In this document: positions 24,737-31,908 of the stretch, piece by piece
How positions within the stretch are numbered: the first letter of the stretch is position 1
Layout of the letters: each line of letters opens with the position of its first letter
Source: Rugosimonospora acidiphila
GTDB lineage: Bacteria > Actinomycetota > Actinomycetes > Mycobacteriales > Micromonosporaceae
Reading direction: 5' to 3'
NCBI RefSeq assembly: GCF_039543385.1
Contig: NZ_BAABJQ010000013.1
Location: 124,001-188,000 of the forward strand
DNA: 64,000 nucleotides
The notes under the pieces: model-generated
The model's database searches: none
Seen by the model: the letters and a program-made list of their open reading frames with translations, nothing else
What the model was told of the DNA's origin: nothing
Translations under genes and position numbers: made by a program

Positions 24737-25195
24737 TCAGTGGGGCGGAATCACGGAGCGCAGCTGGCGCAGGATGCGGGCGAGCGCGGCCTGGTCCCGC
24801 TCGTCCAGACAGCCGAAGACGCGTTCGGTCTCGGCCTGGCGGGCCTCCCGGATGGCGTTGCCCGTCGCCGTACCCGCCTCGGTGAGCGCGACCAGCGTGG
24901 CGCGCCGGTCGTGCGCGTCCGGCCGGCGCTCGGCCAGCCCGCGACTTTGAAGATCGTCGACCACCTCGGTGGCCGACCGGGGCGCGATGCGCAGGTGTTC
25001 GGCCAGGTCGGACAGGCGCATGGCACCGTGGTGCAGGAGCACCCCGAGGGCGCGCGACTGGGAGGGCGTGATGTCCCAGGGCGTCAACGTGTGCCGGGCC
25101 TGGTGGCGCAGCGCGCGGGCCACGTTCCAGAACGCCTCGGGCAGGCTCTCGTCCGCGTCGGCCGATTTCACGGAAATACGGTAGCACTCAACCAT
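24737..25195 (-). CDS. MarR family transcription regulator
   Basis: A 152-residue winged-helix regulator. The recognition region is MRLSDLAEHLRIAPRSATEVVDDL and the wing SRGLAERRPDAHDRRATLVALTEAG carries the DxR motif. It is divergent from an ABC exporter with a 62-bp gap containing a double palindrome, so it very probably represses both genes and is released by a toxic ligand that the exporter removes. The start at 25195 overlaps the region before the operator with no strong ribosome binding site. Confidence 0.88.
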   Translation of the reverse strand: MVECYRISVKSADADESLPEAFWNVARALRHQARHTLTPWDITPSQSRALGVLLHHGAMRLSDLAEHLRIAPRSATEVVDDLQSRGLAERRPDAHDRRATLVALTEAGTATGNAIREARQAETERVFGCLDERDQAALARILRQLRSVIPPH

Positions 25196-25202
25196 GTTGT
25201 AC

Positions 25203-25223
25203 CCTCATAGTGAGGTAACCTCA
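25203..25223 (+). promoter_or_regulatory. Operator between marR and ABC exporter
   Basis: Three half-sites in alternating orientation, CCTCA-TAG-TGAGG followed by ACCTCA, give two overlapping palindromes: CCTCATAGTGAGG (25203-25215) and TGAGGTAACCTCA (25211-25223). Both are perfect. The site is between divergent starts, as expected for a MarR dimer. Confidence 0.7.
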
Positions 25224-25257
25224 GTAAATGTCGTCGATTACCTGATGAGAGGGCCAA

Positions 25258-27081
25258 TTGGCATCTGACGCTCGCCAGCACGCAACTGACGCCCGCCCGC
25301 ACGGCCGCGGCGGCCGCTCCTCGCGCACCGTGACCGCCGCCGAGAAGGCCGAGGCGAAGTCGGTCTCCCTGCGCCGCATCGGGCGCCTGTTCGCCCCGTA
25401 CCGCGGCCAGCTCGCGGTGGTCATCCTGATCATCGTGGCGTCGTCCATCGTCTCGATGGCCTCGCCGTTCCTGCTCCGCGGCGTGATCGACCACGCGCTG
25501 CCCGGCCGCGACGTCCGGCTGCTGGTCTGGTTGGTCATCGGCATGGTCGCCGTGGCCGCCGTGACCTCCGCGCTCGGCGTGATCCAGACCTGGATCTCGA
25601 CCAGGGTCGGCCAGCAGGTCATGCACGTGCTGCGCACCTCGGTCTTCGGTCACCTGCACCGGCAGTCGATCGCCTTCTTCACCCGCACCCGCACCGGCGA
25701 GGTGCAGTCCCGCATCACCAACGACATCGGCGGCATGGAGTCCGTGGTCACCTCGACGGCCACGTCGATCGCCGCCAACCTGACCACCGCGGTCGCCACC
25801 GCCGTGGCGATGGTCGCGCTGTCCTGGCGGCTGTCCCTGGTCTCGCTCGTGGTGCTGCCGCCGTCGATCTACCTGAGCCGCAAGGTCGCGCGGCTGCGGC
25901 GGGAGATCACCGCCGCCCGCCAGCGCGAGCTCGCCGACCTCAACGTGACCATCGAGGAGGGACTGTCGATCAGCGGCGTCCAGCTCAGCAAGGCCATGGG
26001 CACCGGCGCGTCGCTCATCTCCCGGTTCACCGCCTCCTCCGCCCGGCTGATCGACCTGGAGCTGCGCTCGGAGCTGGCCGGGCGTTGGCGGATGGCCTCG
26101 ATGAGCATCATCTTCGCGGCGATCCCCGCCGTCATCTACCTGGCCGCCGGGCTGCCGGTCACCGCCGGCACGATGACCATCGGCACCCTGGTCGCGTTCA
26201 CCGCGCTGCAGTCCGGGCTGTTCCGGCCGCTGATGGGCCTGCTGTCCGTCGGCGTCTCGCTGACCAGTTCGCTCGCCCTGTTCGCGCGGATCTTCGAGTA
26301 CCTCGACCTGCCGATCGAGGTGGACGACCCCGCCAACCCGGTCGACGTCGACCCGGCGGCGGTCAGCGGGCACCTGCGCATCGACGGTGTGACCTTCCGC
26401 TACGCCGGCAGCGACCGGGACGCGCTGTCCGACGTCACGCTCGACGTGCCCGCCGGGACCACGCTGGCACTGGTCGGCGAGACCGGCTCGGGCAAGAGCA
26501 CGCTGGCCGCGCTCGTCGCCCGGTTCTACGATCCGGACGCCGGCCGGGTGACCATCGACGGCATCGACGTGCGTGACCTGCGCCTGACCGACCTCGCCGC
26601 GATCGTCGGCGTGGTCAGCCAGGAGACGTACCTGCTGCACACGACCGTCCGGGAGAACCTGCGGTACGTGCGGCCGGCCGCGACCGACGCCGAGATCGAG
26701 GACGCGGCCCGGGCGGCGCAGATCCATGACCTGATCGTCGGGCTTCCCGACGGGTACGACACGGTCGTCGGTTCTCGGGGCCACCGGTTCTCGGGTGGGG
26801 AGAAGCAGCGCATCGCCATCGCCCGCACCCTCCTGCGCAACCCGCGCGTCCTGGTGCTGGACGAGGCCACGAGCGCGCTGGACACCAAGACCGAACGCGC
26901 CGTGCAGGAGGCCTTCGACGCGCTCGCCGAGGGGCGCACCACGATCACCATCGCGCACCGCCTGTCCACGGTCCGCAACGCCGACCAGATCGCGGTGCTC
27001 GACCACGGCCGCGTGGTCGAGACCGGCACGCACACCAGCCTCGTCAACGACAACGGCCGTTACGCGACGCTCGCCGCGTAA
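25258..27081 (+). CDS. ABC exporter, fused membrane and ATPase domains
   Basis: A 607-residue half-transporter acting as a dimer in the cytoplasmic membrane. Residues about 45-340 are the six-helix membrane domain (SSIVSMASPFLLRGVIDHAL, IAFFTRTRTGEVQSRITND). The ATPase domain has Walker A GETGSGKST (about 408), Q-loop VVSQETYLLH, signature FSGGEKQR, Walker B VLVLDEATSALD and the H-loop ITIAHRLSTV. Such proteins export drugs or lipids. The TTG at 25258 has GAGAGGG a few bases upstream. Divergent MarR control suggests a xenobiotic substrate. Confidence 0.9.
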   Translation: MASDARQHATDARPHGRGGRSSRTVTAAEKAEAKSVSLRRIGRLFAPYRGQLAVVILIIVASSIVSMASPFLLRGVIDHALPGRDVRLLVWLVIGMVAVAAVTSALGVIQTWISTRVGQQVMHVLRTSVFGHLHRQSIAFFTRTRTGEVQSRITNDIGGMESVVTSTATSIAANLTTAVATAVAMVALSWRLSLVSLVVLPPSIYLSRKVARLRREITAARQRELADLNVTIEEGLSISGVQLSKAMGTGASLISRFTASSARLIDLELRSELAGRWRMASMSIIFAAIPAVIYLAAGLPVTAGTMTIGTLVAFTALQSGLFRPLMGLLSVGVSLTSSLALFARIFEYLDLPIEVDDPANPVDVDPAAVSGHLRIDGVTFRYAGSDRDALSDVTLDVPAGTTLALVGETGSGKSTLAALVARFYDPDAGRVTIDGIDVRDLRLTDLAAIVGVVSQETYLLHTTVRENLRYVRPAATDAEIEDAARAAQIHDLIVGLPDGYDTVVGSRGHRFSGGEKQRIAIARTLLRNPRVLVLDEATSALDTKTERAVQEAFDALAEGRTTITIAHRLSTVRNADQIAVLDHGRVVETGTHTSLVNDNGRYATLAA

Positions 27082-27227
27082 CGGCCTCGCACCGCGCGAC
27101 TGTCGTTGGCCGGCGACTGTCGTTGGCGGGCGGCTGTTGTTGGCGGGCGGCTGTTGTTGGCGGGCGGCTGTTGTTGGCGGGCGGCTGTTGTTGGCGCGCG
27201 GCTGTTGTTGGCGGGGTAACGGCCTCG
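27079..27227 (+). repeat. 18-bp tandem repeat array after the ABC exporter
   Basis: About six units of GTTGTTGGCGGGCGGCTG. The array is bordered by two copies of TAACGGCCTCG (27079-27089 and 27217-27227), the first of which contains the stop codon of the exporter. The array therefore looks inserted or grown between duplicated stop-codon sequences. Confidence 0.85.
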
Positions 27228-27276
27228 GCCCGGTGACGGCCGTGCCGCCCAGGGGCGACGAGTCGAGCGGCCTGAA

Positions 27277-28242
27277 TCAGGCGATGGGCAGCGCGCCGCC
27301 GGTCTGCCACTGCGTCCACGGAACGTTCCAGTCGCCGTAGCCGGCGCCCATCGTCATGGCCGGTCCGTTCGCGTTCGGGTAGTTGAAGACGTCGCCGATC
27401 TGAAAGGTGTTGTAGAGCTTCTTGGCGTCGTCGGGCAGCAGGTTGGTGCAGCCGTTGGAGGTGCTGCGGTGGCCGATGTTTCCCACATTCCACGGGGCCG
27501 AGTGCAGGTACTCGCCGCCGTAGGTCAGCCGCTGGGTGTACTGGACATGCGGGTCGTAATATCCCGGTCCGCTCATCGGGATGTCGAGCCCCTTCTCCAT
27601 GATGACCTTGATGCCACTGGAGGTCGGTGTGTTGGCTGCGCCCAGGCTGACGGGGAACGTACCGAATTGCGCGCCATCGGCCGTGACCGTCATGGTCAGG
27701 GCGTTGGCGTCGATGTTTCCGACATAGGCGACGCCGGTCGACATGTCGAGTGTCAGGCTGTCGTCGAACACCAGCCCCTCGCCGGCGGACAGCCCCTTGA
27801 CCGGCAGGTCCATGTGGATCTGCGCATGAGCCGGCCAGTAGGTCTGCGGCCGCCAGTGCGCCTCCAGTGCGGCGCCCGCGTGGGCGGTCTCCTCGAAGTA
27901 CCAGTTGCCCTGGGCGGGCGCGCCGTTGACGGTGACCTTGGTCACCTCATTAAATTTCTTCACGTCGGTGGGCTTGACGTTGAAGAACGCGATGAGCGGC
28001 ATGCCGACCCCGCGCACATCGCCGTCGCTGTTGAGCAGCGACACGTGCACCGGTGCCCCGCTGGGAGTCGGAGACGAGGACGGGCTGGGGGACCCCGGAC
28101 GTGCTGACGAACTGGCCGGCGGGGGCATCCACACACTGCTCGCGGAGCTGCCGCCGGTCCTGCCGGCGCAGGCCCCCAGGGTCGAGGCAAGCGCGGCGCC
28201 ACCGAGAAGAAAGAACGAACGCCTGGTAGTGCCGTGACTCAT
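27277..28242 (-). CDS. L,D-transpeptidase lipoprotein (YkuD domain)
   Basis: A 321-residue exported cell-wall enzyme that makes 3-3 peptidoglycan cross-links. The N terminus MSHGTTRRSFFLLGGAALAS has a twin-arginine start and a lipobox LGACAG, so it is a predicted lipoprotein. Two Ig-like regions (about 65-190) come before the YkuD domain, whose active site is HRSTSNGCTNLLPDDA with the catalytic Cys. The order is that of actinobacterial Ldt proteins such as LdtMt2. The start at 28242 is fixed by the signal sequence; upstream frame is not protein-like. Tail ends WTQWQTGGALPIA. Confidence 0.9.
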   Translation of the reverse strand: MSHGTTRRSFFLLGGAALASTLGACAGRTGGSSASSVWMPPPASSSARPGSPSPSSSPTPSGAPVHVSLLNSDGDVRGVGMPLIAFFNVKPTDVKKFNEVTKVTVNGAPAQGNWYFEETAHAGAALEAHWRPQTYWPAHAQIHMDLPVKGLSAGEGLVFDDSLTLDMSTGVAYVGNIDANALTMTVTADGAQFGTFPVSLGAANTPTSSGIKVIMEKGLDIPMSGPGYYDPHVQYTQRLTYGGEYLHSAPWNVGNIGHRSTSNGCTNLLPDDAKKLYNTFQIGDVFNYPNANGPAMTMGAGYGDWNVPWTQWQTGGALPIA

Positions 28243-28516
28243 GGGGGCAACGGTACAACCTGGATGGGCGCTGGGGGTCGCCTTGCCGTCGCTTGCGCGG
28301 TTCGGTCGACGATAGACCTGACCCACCGCGAGACGTTGTCGGTGACCGGATTGCGGTTCGGAGAATATTCAGCGAACGCGAGAGGCTGTTCCGCGACCGG
28401 CTCGCGTTTCTGCCTGGCGGTGGGACGCGTCGCCGACCGGTGGTCGTGTTTGATGGTCGTGCTGTCGGCCGGTGGTGGTGCTGTCGGCCGGTGGTAGTGC
28501 TGCGAGCGGCGCCACA
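28243..28516. other. Intergenic region upstream of the DAHP synthase leader
   Basis: No gene is supported; short frames here overlap on both strands without family features. Two units of an 18-19 bp repeat (GTGCTGTCGGCCGGTGGT) lie at about 28457-28497. The L,D-transpeptidase promoter must be in the left part. Confidence 0.5.
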
Positions 28517-28546
28517 TTGTCGGCCATCGCTCGGCCGTGTTAGCGT
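28517..28546 (+). promoter_or_regulatory. Promoter of the DAHP synthase leader transcript
   Basis: TTGTCG (28517-28522) and TAGCGT (28541-28546) with an 18-bp spacer. The leader-peptide ATG begins 7 bases after the -10 box, which implies that translation of the leader begins at the very 5' end of the RNA. Confidence 0.6.
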
Positions 28547-28552
28547 GCGGGC

Positions 28553-28624
28553 ATGTCCGTGTTGGTTCGTTGCTATTGGCGCTTTACCTGGGCTCCGGGC
28601 GGAGCCGGTAGTCAGGCGCACTGA
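28553..28624 (+). CDS. Leader peptide with aromatic codons (attenuator)
   Basis: A 23-codon frame encoding MSVLVRCYWRFTWAPGGA followed by GSQAH. Tyr, Trp, Phe and Trp codons cluster within six positions, in front of the gene for the first enzyme of aromatic amino acid synthesis. It is followed by alternative stems and an intrinsic terminator. This is the classical layout for transcription attenuation: ribosome stalling at the aromatic codons when charged tRNA is scarce would let the downstream gene be read. The ATG is 7 bases from a -10 box, so the leader is probably translated without a ribosome binding site. Known attenuators of this type act on trp and phe operons; here the target is aroG. 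Confidence 0.72.
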   Translation: MSVLVRCYWRFTWAPGGAGSQAH

Positions 28625-28645
28625 CCGACCAACCACCCGGAGCCA
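28590..28645 (+). promoter_or_regulatory. Alternative stems of the attenuator
   Basis: GGCTCCGGG at the end of the leader-peptide region can pair either with the adjacent GGAGCC (stem around GGGC) or with the distal CCCGGAGCC just before the terminator. Mutually exclusive pairings of this kind are what an attenuator needs. Which form prevents the terminator is not clear from inspection, since the distal partner ends four bases before the terminator stem. Confidence 0.5.
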
Positions 28646-28648
28646 GCT

Positions 28649-28674
28649 GGGCAGAGACGCTCGAGTCTCTGCCC
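28649..28674 (+). terminator. Attenuator terminator hairpin
   Basis: A perfect 10-bp stem, GGGCAGAGAC / GTCTCTGCCC with loop GCTCGA, followed by TTCGTC. It lies between the leader peptide and the DAHP synthase gene, 80 nt before its start. The trailing T run is short, as usual in high-GC hosts. Confidence 0.7.
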
Positions 28675-28753
28675 TTCGTCATGCGGCGGGCCGACTCCGG
28701 GTAGCGCGAAGATGCGCGGGCAGGGGCGTCCGCCCGAGAGAGACGGGAAGATC

Positions 28754-29848
28754 ATGAGCCCAGCCGAGTCCCCCGATCCGGCGTCAACGAATGACCTGCG
28801 CATCACCGGCTTTCAACCACTGATCCCACCCGGCGAGCTGCGTGCCGCCCTGCCGCTGGACGTCGAGAGTGCCCGGCTGGTCCGGGAGAGCCGGCAGGCC
28901 GTGCGCGGTGTGCTCAGCGGCGAGGACGACCGGCTGCTGCTGGTTGTCGGGCCGTGTTCGGTGCATGACCCGGTCGCCGCGCACGAGTACGCGCAGCGGC
29001 TGTCCGAGGCGATCGCGCCGCTGCGCGACGACCTGTGCGTGGTCATGCGGGTGTACTTCGAGAAGCCGCGTACCAAGCTGGGTTGGAAGGGGCTCATCAA
29101 CGACCCGGACATGGACGGCACCCACGACGTGCAGCGCGGGCTGCGGATGGCCCGTACCGTGCTGCTGGACGTGCTCGCCACCGGGCTGCCGGTGGCGTGC
29201 GAGTTCCTGGAGCCGACCAGCCCGCAGTACATCGCGGACACGGTGACCTGGGGTGCCATCGGCGCGCGTACGCCGGAGAGCCAGGTGCACCGGCAGCTGG
29301 CCTCGGGCCTGTCCATGCCGGTGGGCTTCAAGAACGCCACGGACGGGGACGTGCAGCCCGCCATCGACGGGTGCTACACAGCGGCGGGCAGCCACGTGTT
29401 CTTCGGCATCGACGACGAGGGTCGGGGCTCGATCGTGTCGACCGCCGGCAACCCGGACTGCCACATCGTGCTGCGTGGCGGCCGTGGCGGCCCGAACTAC
29501 CGCAGCGAGGACGTGCGCGACGCGCTCGGCCTGCTGGACAAGGCGGAGATGCCGCGGCGCCTGGTCATCGACGCCAGCCACGACAACAGCGGCAAGGACC
29601 ACATCCGCCAGGCGGCGGTGGTGCGCGAGATCGCGGAGCAGGTCGCGCGCGGCGAGTCGGGGATCGCCGGGCTGATGATGGAGAGCTTCCTGGCGGAGGG
29701 CCGGCAGCAGCCGGGTCCCCGGGAGACGCTCACCTACGGGCAGAGCGTGACCGACGCGTGCATCGGCTGGCCGGAGACCGAGCGGCTGCTGGGCGAGTTG
29801 GCCGCCGCCGTGCGCAGCCGGCGCGAGGCGGTGCGCACCGCCGCCTGA
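28754..29848 (+). CDS. aroG: 3-deoxy-7-phosphoheptulonate synthase (DAHP synthase, class I)
   Basis: A 364-residue enzyme condensing phosphoenolpyruvate and erythrose 4-phosphate, the first step of the shikimate pathway. Class I (AroFGH-type) motifs are clear: LLLVVGPCSVHDPVAAHEYA with the metal-ligand Cys, RVYFEKPRTKLGWKGLINDP for substrate binding, SMPVGFKNATDGD and HIVLRGGRGGPNY. The start MSPAESPD at 28754 has GGGAAG upstream. Actinomycetes commonly use a class II enzyme for primary metabolism, so this may be an additional or specialised isozyme. Expression is probably controlled by the upstream attenuator, and feedback by an aromatic amino acid is likely but not shown. Confidence 0.92.
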   Translation: MSPAESPDPASTNDLRITGFQPLIPPGELRAALPLDVESARLVRESRQAVRGVLSGEDDRLLLVVGPCSVHDPVAAHEYAQRLSEAIAPLRDDLCVVMRVYFEKPRTKLGWKGLINDPDMDGTHDVQRGLRMARTVLLDVLATGLPVACEFLEPTSPQYIADTVTWGAIGARTPESQVHRQLASGLSMPVGFKNATDGDVQPAIDGCYTAAGSHVFFGIDDEGRGSIVSTAGNPDCHIVLRGGRGGPNYRSEDVRDALGLLDKAEMPRRLVIDASHDNSGKDHIRQAAVVREIAEQVARGESGIAGLMMESFLAEGRQQPGPRETLTYGQSVTDACIGWPETERLLGELAAAVRSRREAVRTAA

Positions 29849-29969
29849 CGGCGGCATAGCACGGCACCGCCGCCTGACGGCGGCATAGCACGGCACCGCC
29901 GCCTGACGGCGGCATAGCACGGCACCGCCGCCTGACGGCGGCATAGCGCGGCACCGCCGCCTGACGGCG
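29836..29969 (+). repeat. 29-bp tandem repeat array starting at the aroG stop codon
   Basis: 4.6 units of 29 bp, CACCGCCGCCTGACGGCGGC plus ATAGCACGG, almost without change. Each unit has a GCCGCC-TGAC-GGCGGC hairpin. The first unit encodes the last residues TAA and the TGA stop of DAHP synthase, so the gene end with its hairpin has been multiplied. Confidence 0.93.
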
Positions 29970-29995
29970 TGAGAGCGCCGACTGGCGGCGTACGA

Positions 29996-30026
29996 GACGG
30001 GTACGGTCTACGGGACCGTACCCGTC
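29996..30026 (+). promoter_or_regulatory. Perfect 12-bp inverted repeat
   Basis: GACGGGTACGGT, loop CTACGGG, ACCGTACCCGTC. It could serve as a terminator for aroG read-through or as a protein-binding site; there is no T run after it. Confidence 0.5.
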
Positions 30027-30430
30027 CGCGTCTCCGGGGCACCATCAATGGGCCACCATCAACGGGCACCGTCAACGGGGCACCGGTAACGGCTCACCAC
30101 AAACGGGGCATCCCGTCTGACTTTTCTGAAGCAAGAGATTGCCAAGGCCGGGGGACGGGGTCTTCGTCGACCCGGGCCCCGAGGCGTTCGGAGCACGCGG
30201 GATCGCGCCGCCTCGGATACGTTGCCTTCCTCTTCGCCTCGGCCCTCTTCGCCTCGGCCTTCTTCGTCCTCGGCCTGTTTGTCTTCGGCCCTCTCGTCCT
30301 CGGCATGACCGTGACTGTCGGGATGGTCGTGCGCCGCCAGGTTGCTCCGGCGGCGGGACCCAATGCGCGTCCGTGGGCCGAGCCGCGTGATCACCTCTTG
30401 CCAGGGGGCGGCGGGGTGGCTACCGTACAT

Positions 30431-30454
30431 CGGACGTCCCACGTGGGATGTCCG
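30431..30454 (+). promoter_or_regulatory. 24-bp near-perfect palindrome upstream of sialidase 1
   Basis: CGGACGTCCCAC / GTGGGATGTCCG, with one mismatch in 12 pairs and no spacer, about 70 nt before the sialidase start. The size suits a dimeric regulator. The second sialidase does not have it, which would allow the two copies to be controlled differently. Confidence 0.5.
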
Positions 30455-30525
30455 GTTTCTTGGATCAGAGGGGCCATCGTCCGGCCTCGCTTCCGTGCGC
30501 GTCCGATGGATCCGAAGGAGACTTC

Positions 30526-31761
30526 ATGCGATTGACCTCGGCGAGACCGCGGATCGTGGGTGGCGCCATCGCCGCCGCGGCGGTCCTGGCGGGAGGCTGC
30601 CTGCTCGCCGCGCCCGATGGCCCGGCGACGGCCGCGCCGGCGAAGGCCGCCAAGTGCACCTCGTCGGTGCCGTTCGTCTCGGGTACGGCGGGCTACTTCA
30701 GCTTCCGGATTCCGGCCGTGGTGAGCACCAAGAAGGGCACCCTGGTCGCGTTCGCGGAGGGCCGGATCGGTTCGTCCGCCGACTCCGGCAACATCGACGT
30801 GGTCTCGAAGCGGTCCACCGACGGCGGTTGCACGTGGGGTCCGCTGTCCGTGGTGGCGGATGCGGGCCCGGACACCGCCGGTAACCCCGCTCCGGTGGTG
30901 GACCCGGCGACCGGCAACATCGTGCTGGTCACCTGCTACAACGCGGGGAACGTGACGGCCGCGCAGATCCAGGCCGGTCAGGTGACCGCGGACCAGTCCC
31001 GGCGGGTGTTCGTGCAGACCAGCACGGACGACGGCGTGACCTTCTCCGCCCGCCGGGAAATCACCTCCGAGGTGAAGCTGCCGAACTGGCGCTGGTACGC
31101 CACCGGCCCGGGGCACGCCACCGTGCTGACCCAGGGCCCGCACAAGGGACGGTTGGTCGTGCCGGCCAACAACTCGGTTGCCCAGCCGGCGGGTTCGACC
31201 GACACCGGCGCTGAGGACAAATACTTCGGCGGCAACGACCTGTACAGCGACGACCACGGCGTGACGTGGCACATCGGGTACACCGACGTCACCACGGAGG
31301 GGTTCAGCAACCCGAACGAGAGCACCCTGACGCAGTTGACGGACGGGCGGGTGTACGTCAACAGCCGGGACCAGAACGGTACCGGTGCGGGCAACCGGCT
31401 GGACGGCTACTCGACCGACGGCGGCGCGACTCTGGTCAGCCCGCTGCACCCGCAGGACACCATCACCACCCCGGTGGTCGAGGGCAGCGTGCTGCAGGTG
31501 ACCGGCCCGAACTCGGTGCTGCTCTACTCGGGTCCGGCCGACCCGACCCTGCGTGCGGTGATGGGGATCCGGTCGAGCACCAACGCCGGGGTGACCTGGT
31601 CGGCCCCGTACGACCTGACCGGCCTGCCGGCCGCGTACTCCGACCTGGTCCAGTTGGACAACAACACGGTCGGGGACCTGTACGAGACCGGTGAGACCAG
31701 CGCCAACGCGAACATCACGTTCACCCGGGTACCGGTGAAGGCCATCGTCGGCACACGCTGA
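30526..31761 (+). CDS. Secreted exo-alpha-sialidase, copy 1
   Basis: A 411-residue exported glycoside hydrolase (six-bladed propeller) that should cut terminal sialic acid. Signal peptide MRLTSARPRIVGGAIAAAAV, then FRIPAVVSTKKGTLVAFAEG, where FRIP carries the first catalytic Arg, and repeated Asp boxes (STDGGCTWG, STDDGVTFS, SDDHGVTWH, STNAGVTWSA). ESTLTQLTDGRVYVNSRDQN holds the Glu region and a second Arg, and LLYSGPAD precedes the third blade end. AAGGAG lies 6 nt before the ATG. The frame continues upstream without a signal peptide. Confidence 0.9.
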   Translation: MRLTSARPRIVGGAIAAAAVLAGGCLLAAPDGPATAAPAKAAKCTSSVPFVSGTAGYFSFRIPAVVSTKKGTLVAFAEGRIGSSADSGNIDVVSKRSTDGGCTWGPLSVVADAGPDTAGNPAPVVDPATGNIVLVTCYNAGNVTAAQIQAGQVTADQSRRVFVQTSTDDGVTFSARREITSEVKLPNWRWYATGPGHATVLTQGPHKGRLVVPANNSVAQPAGSTDTGAEDKYFGGNDLYSDDHGVTWHIGYTDVTTEGFSNPNESTLTQLTDGRVYVNSRDQNGTGAGNRLDGYSTDGGATLVSPLHPQDTITTPVVEGSVLQVTGPNSVLLYSGPADPTLRAVMGIRSSTNAGVTWSAPYDLTGLPAAYSDLVQLDNNTVGDLYETGETSANANITFTRVPVKAIVGTR

Positions 31762-31908
31762 CCCGCTCGTGGTGTGCCGGGCGGCGTGACCCGTCGCCCG
31801 GTGCCCGTCGCCCGTTGCCTATCGCTGGGCGGGCGTTTCTTGAATCACCTGGGGCCTGTTCGCTCGGCCCAGTCCCGTACGCGTCCAACCGATTTGAAGG
31901 AGACTTCC

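Larger units (their letters stand above)
29970..30525. other. Intergenic region upstream of the first sialidase
   Basis: No gene is accepted. Beyond the 29-bp array it holds a 12-bp inverted repeat (29996-30026), short repeats of the CACCATCAACGGG type (30039-30085) and a run of CTCTTCGCCTCGGC units (30229-30305). The latter give false frames: hydrophobic on the plus strand (FASALFASAFFVLGLFVFG), Glu/Lys-rich on the minus strand. Confidence 0.5.

Noticed and set aside
25168..27033. 621-codon open frame on the minus strand
   Set aside because: Antisense to the ABC exporter, whose Walker and signature motifs are intact. High GC makes long antisense frames common.
29836..29969. CRISPR-like array
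   Set aside because: The 29-bp units are directly adjacent without spacers and there are no cas genes, so it is a plain tandem repeat. The same holds for the other arrays.
29970..30442. Possible membrane protein (plus) or Glu/Lys-rich protein (minus) upstream of the sialidases
   Set aside because: Both frames come from a run of CTCTTCGCCTCGGC-type repeats; neither has a ribosome binding site or family match.
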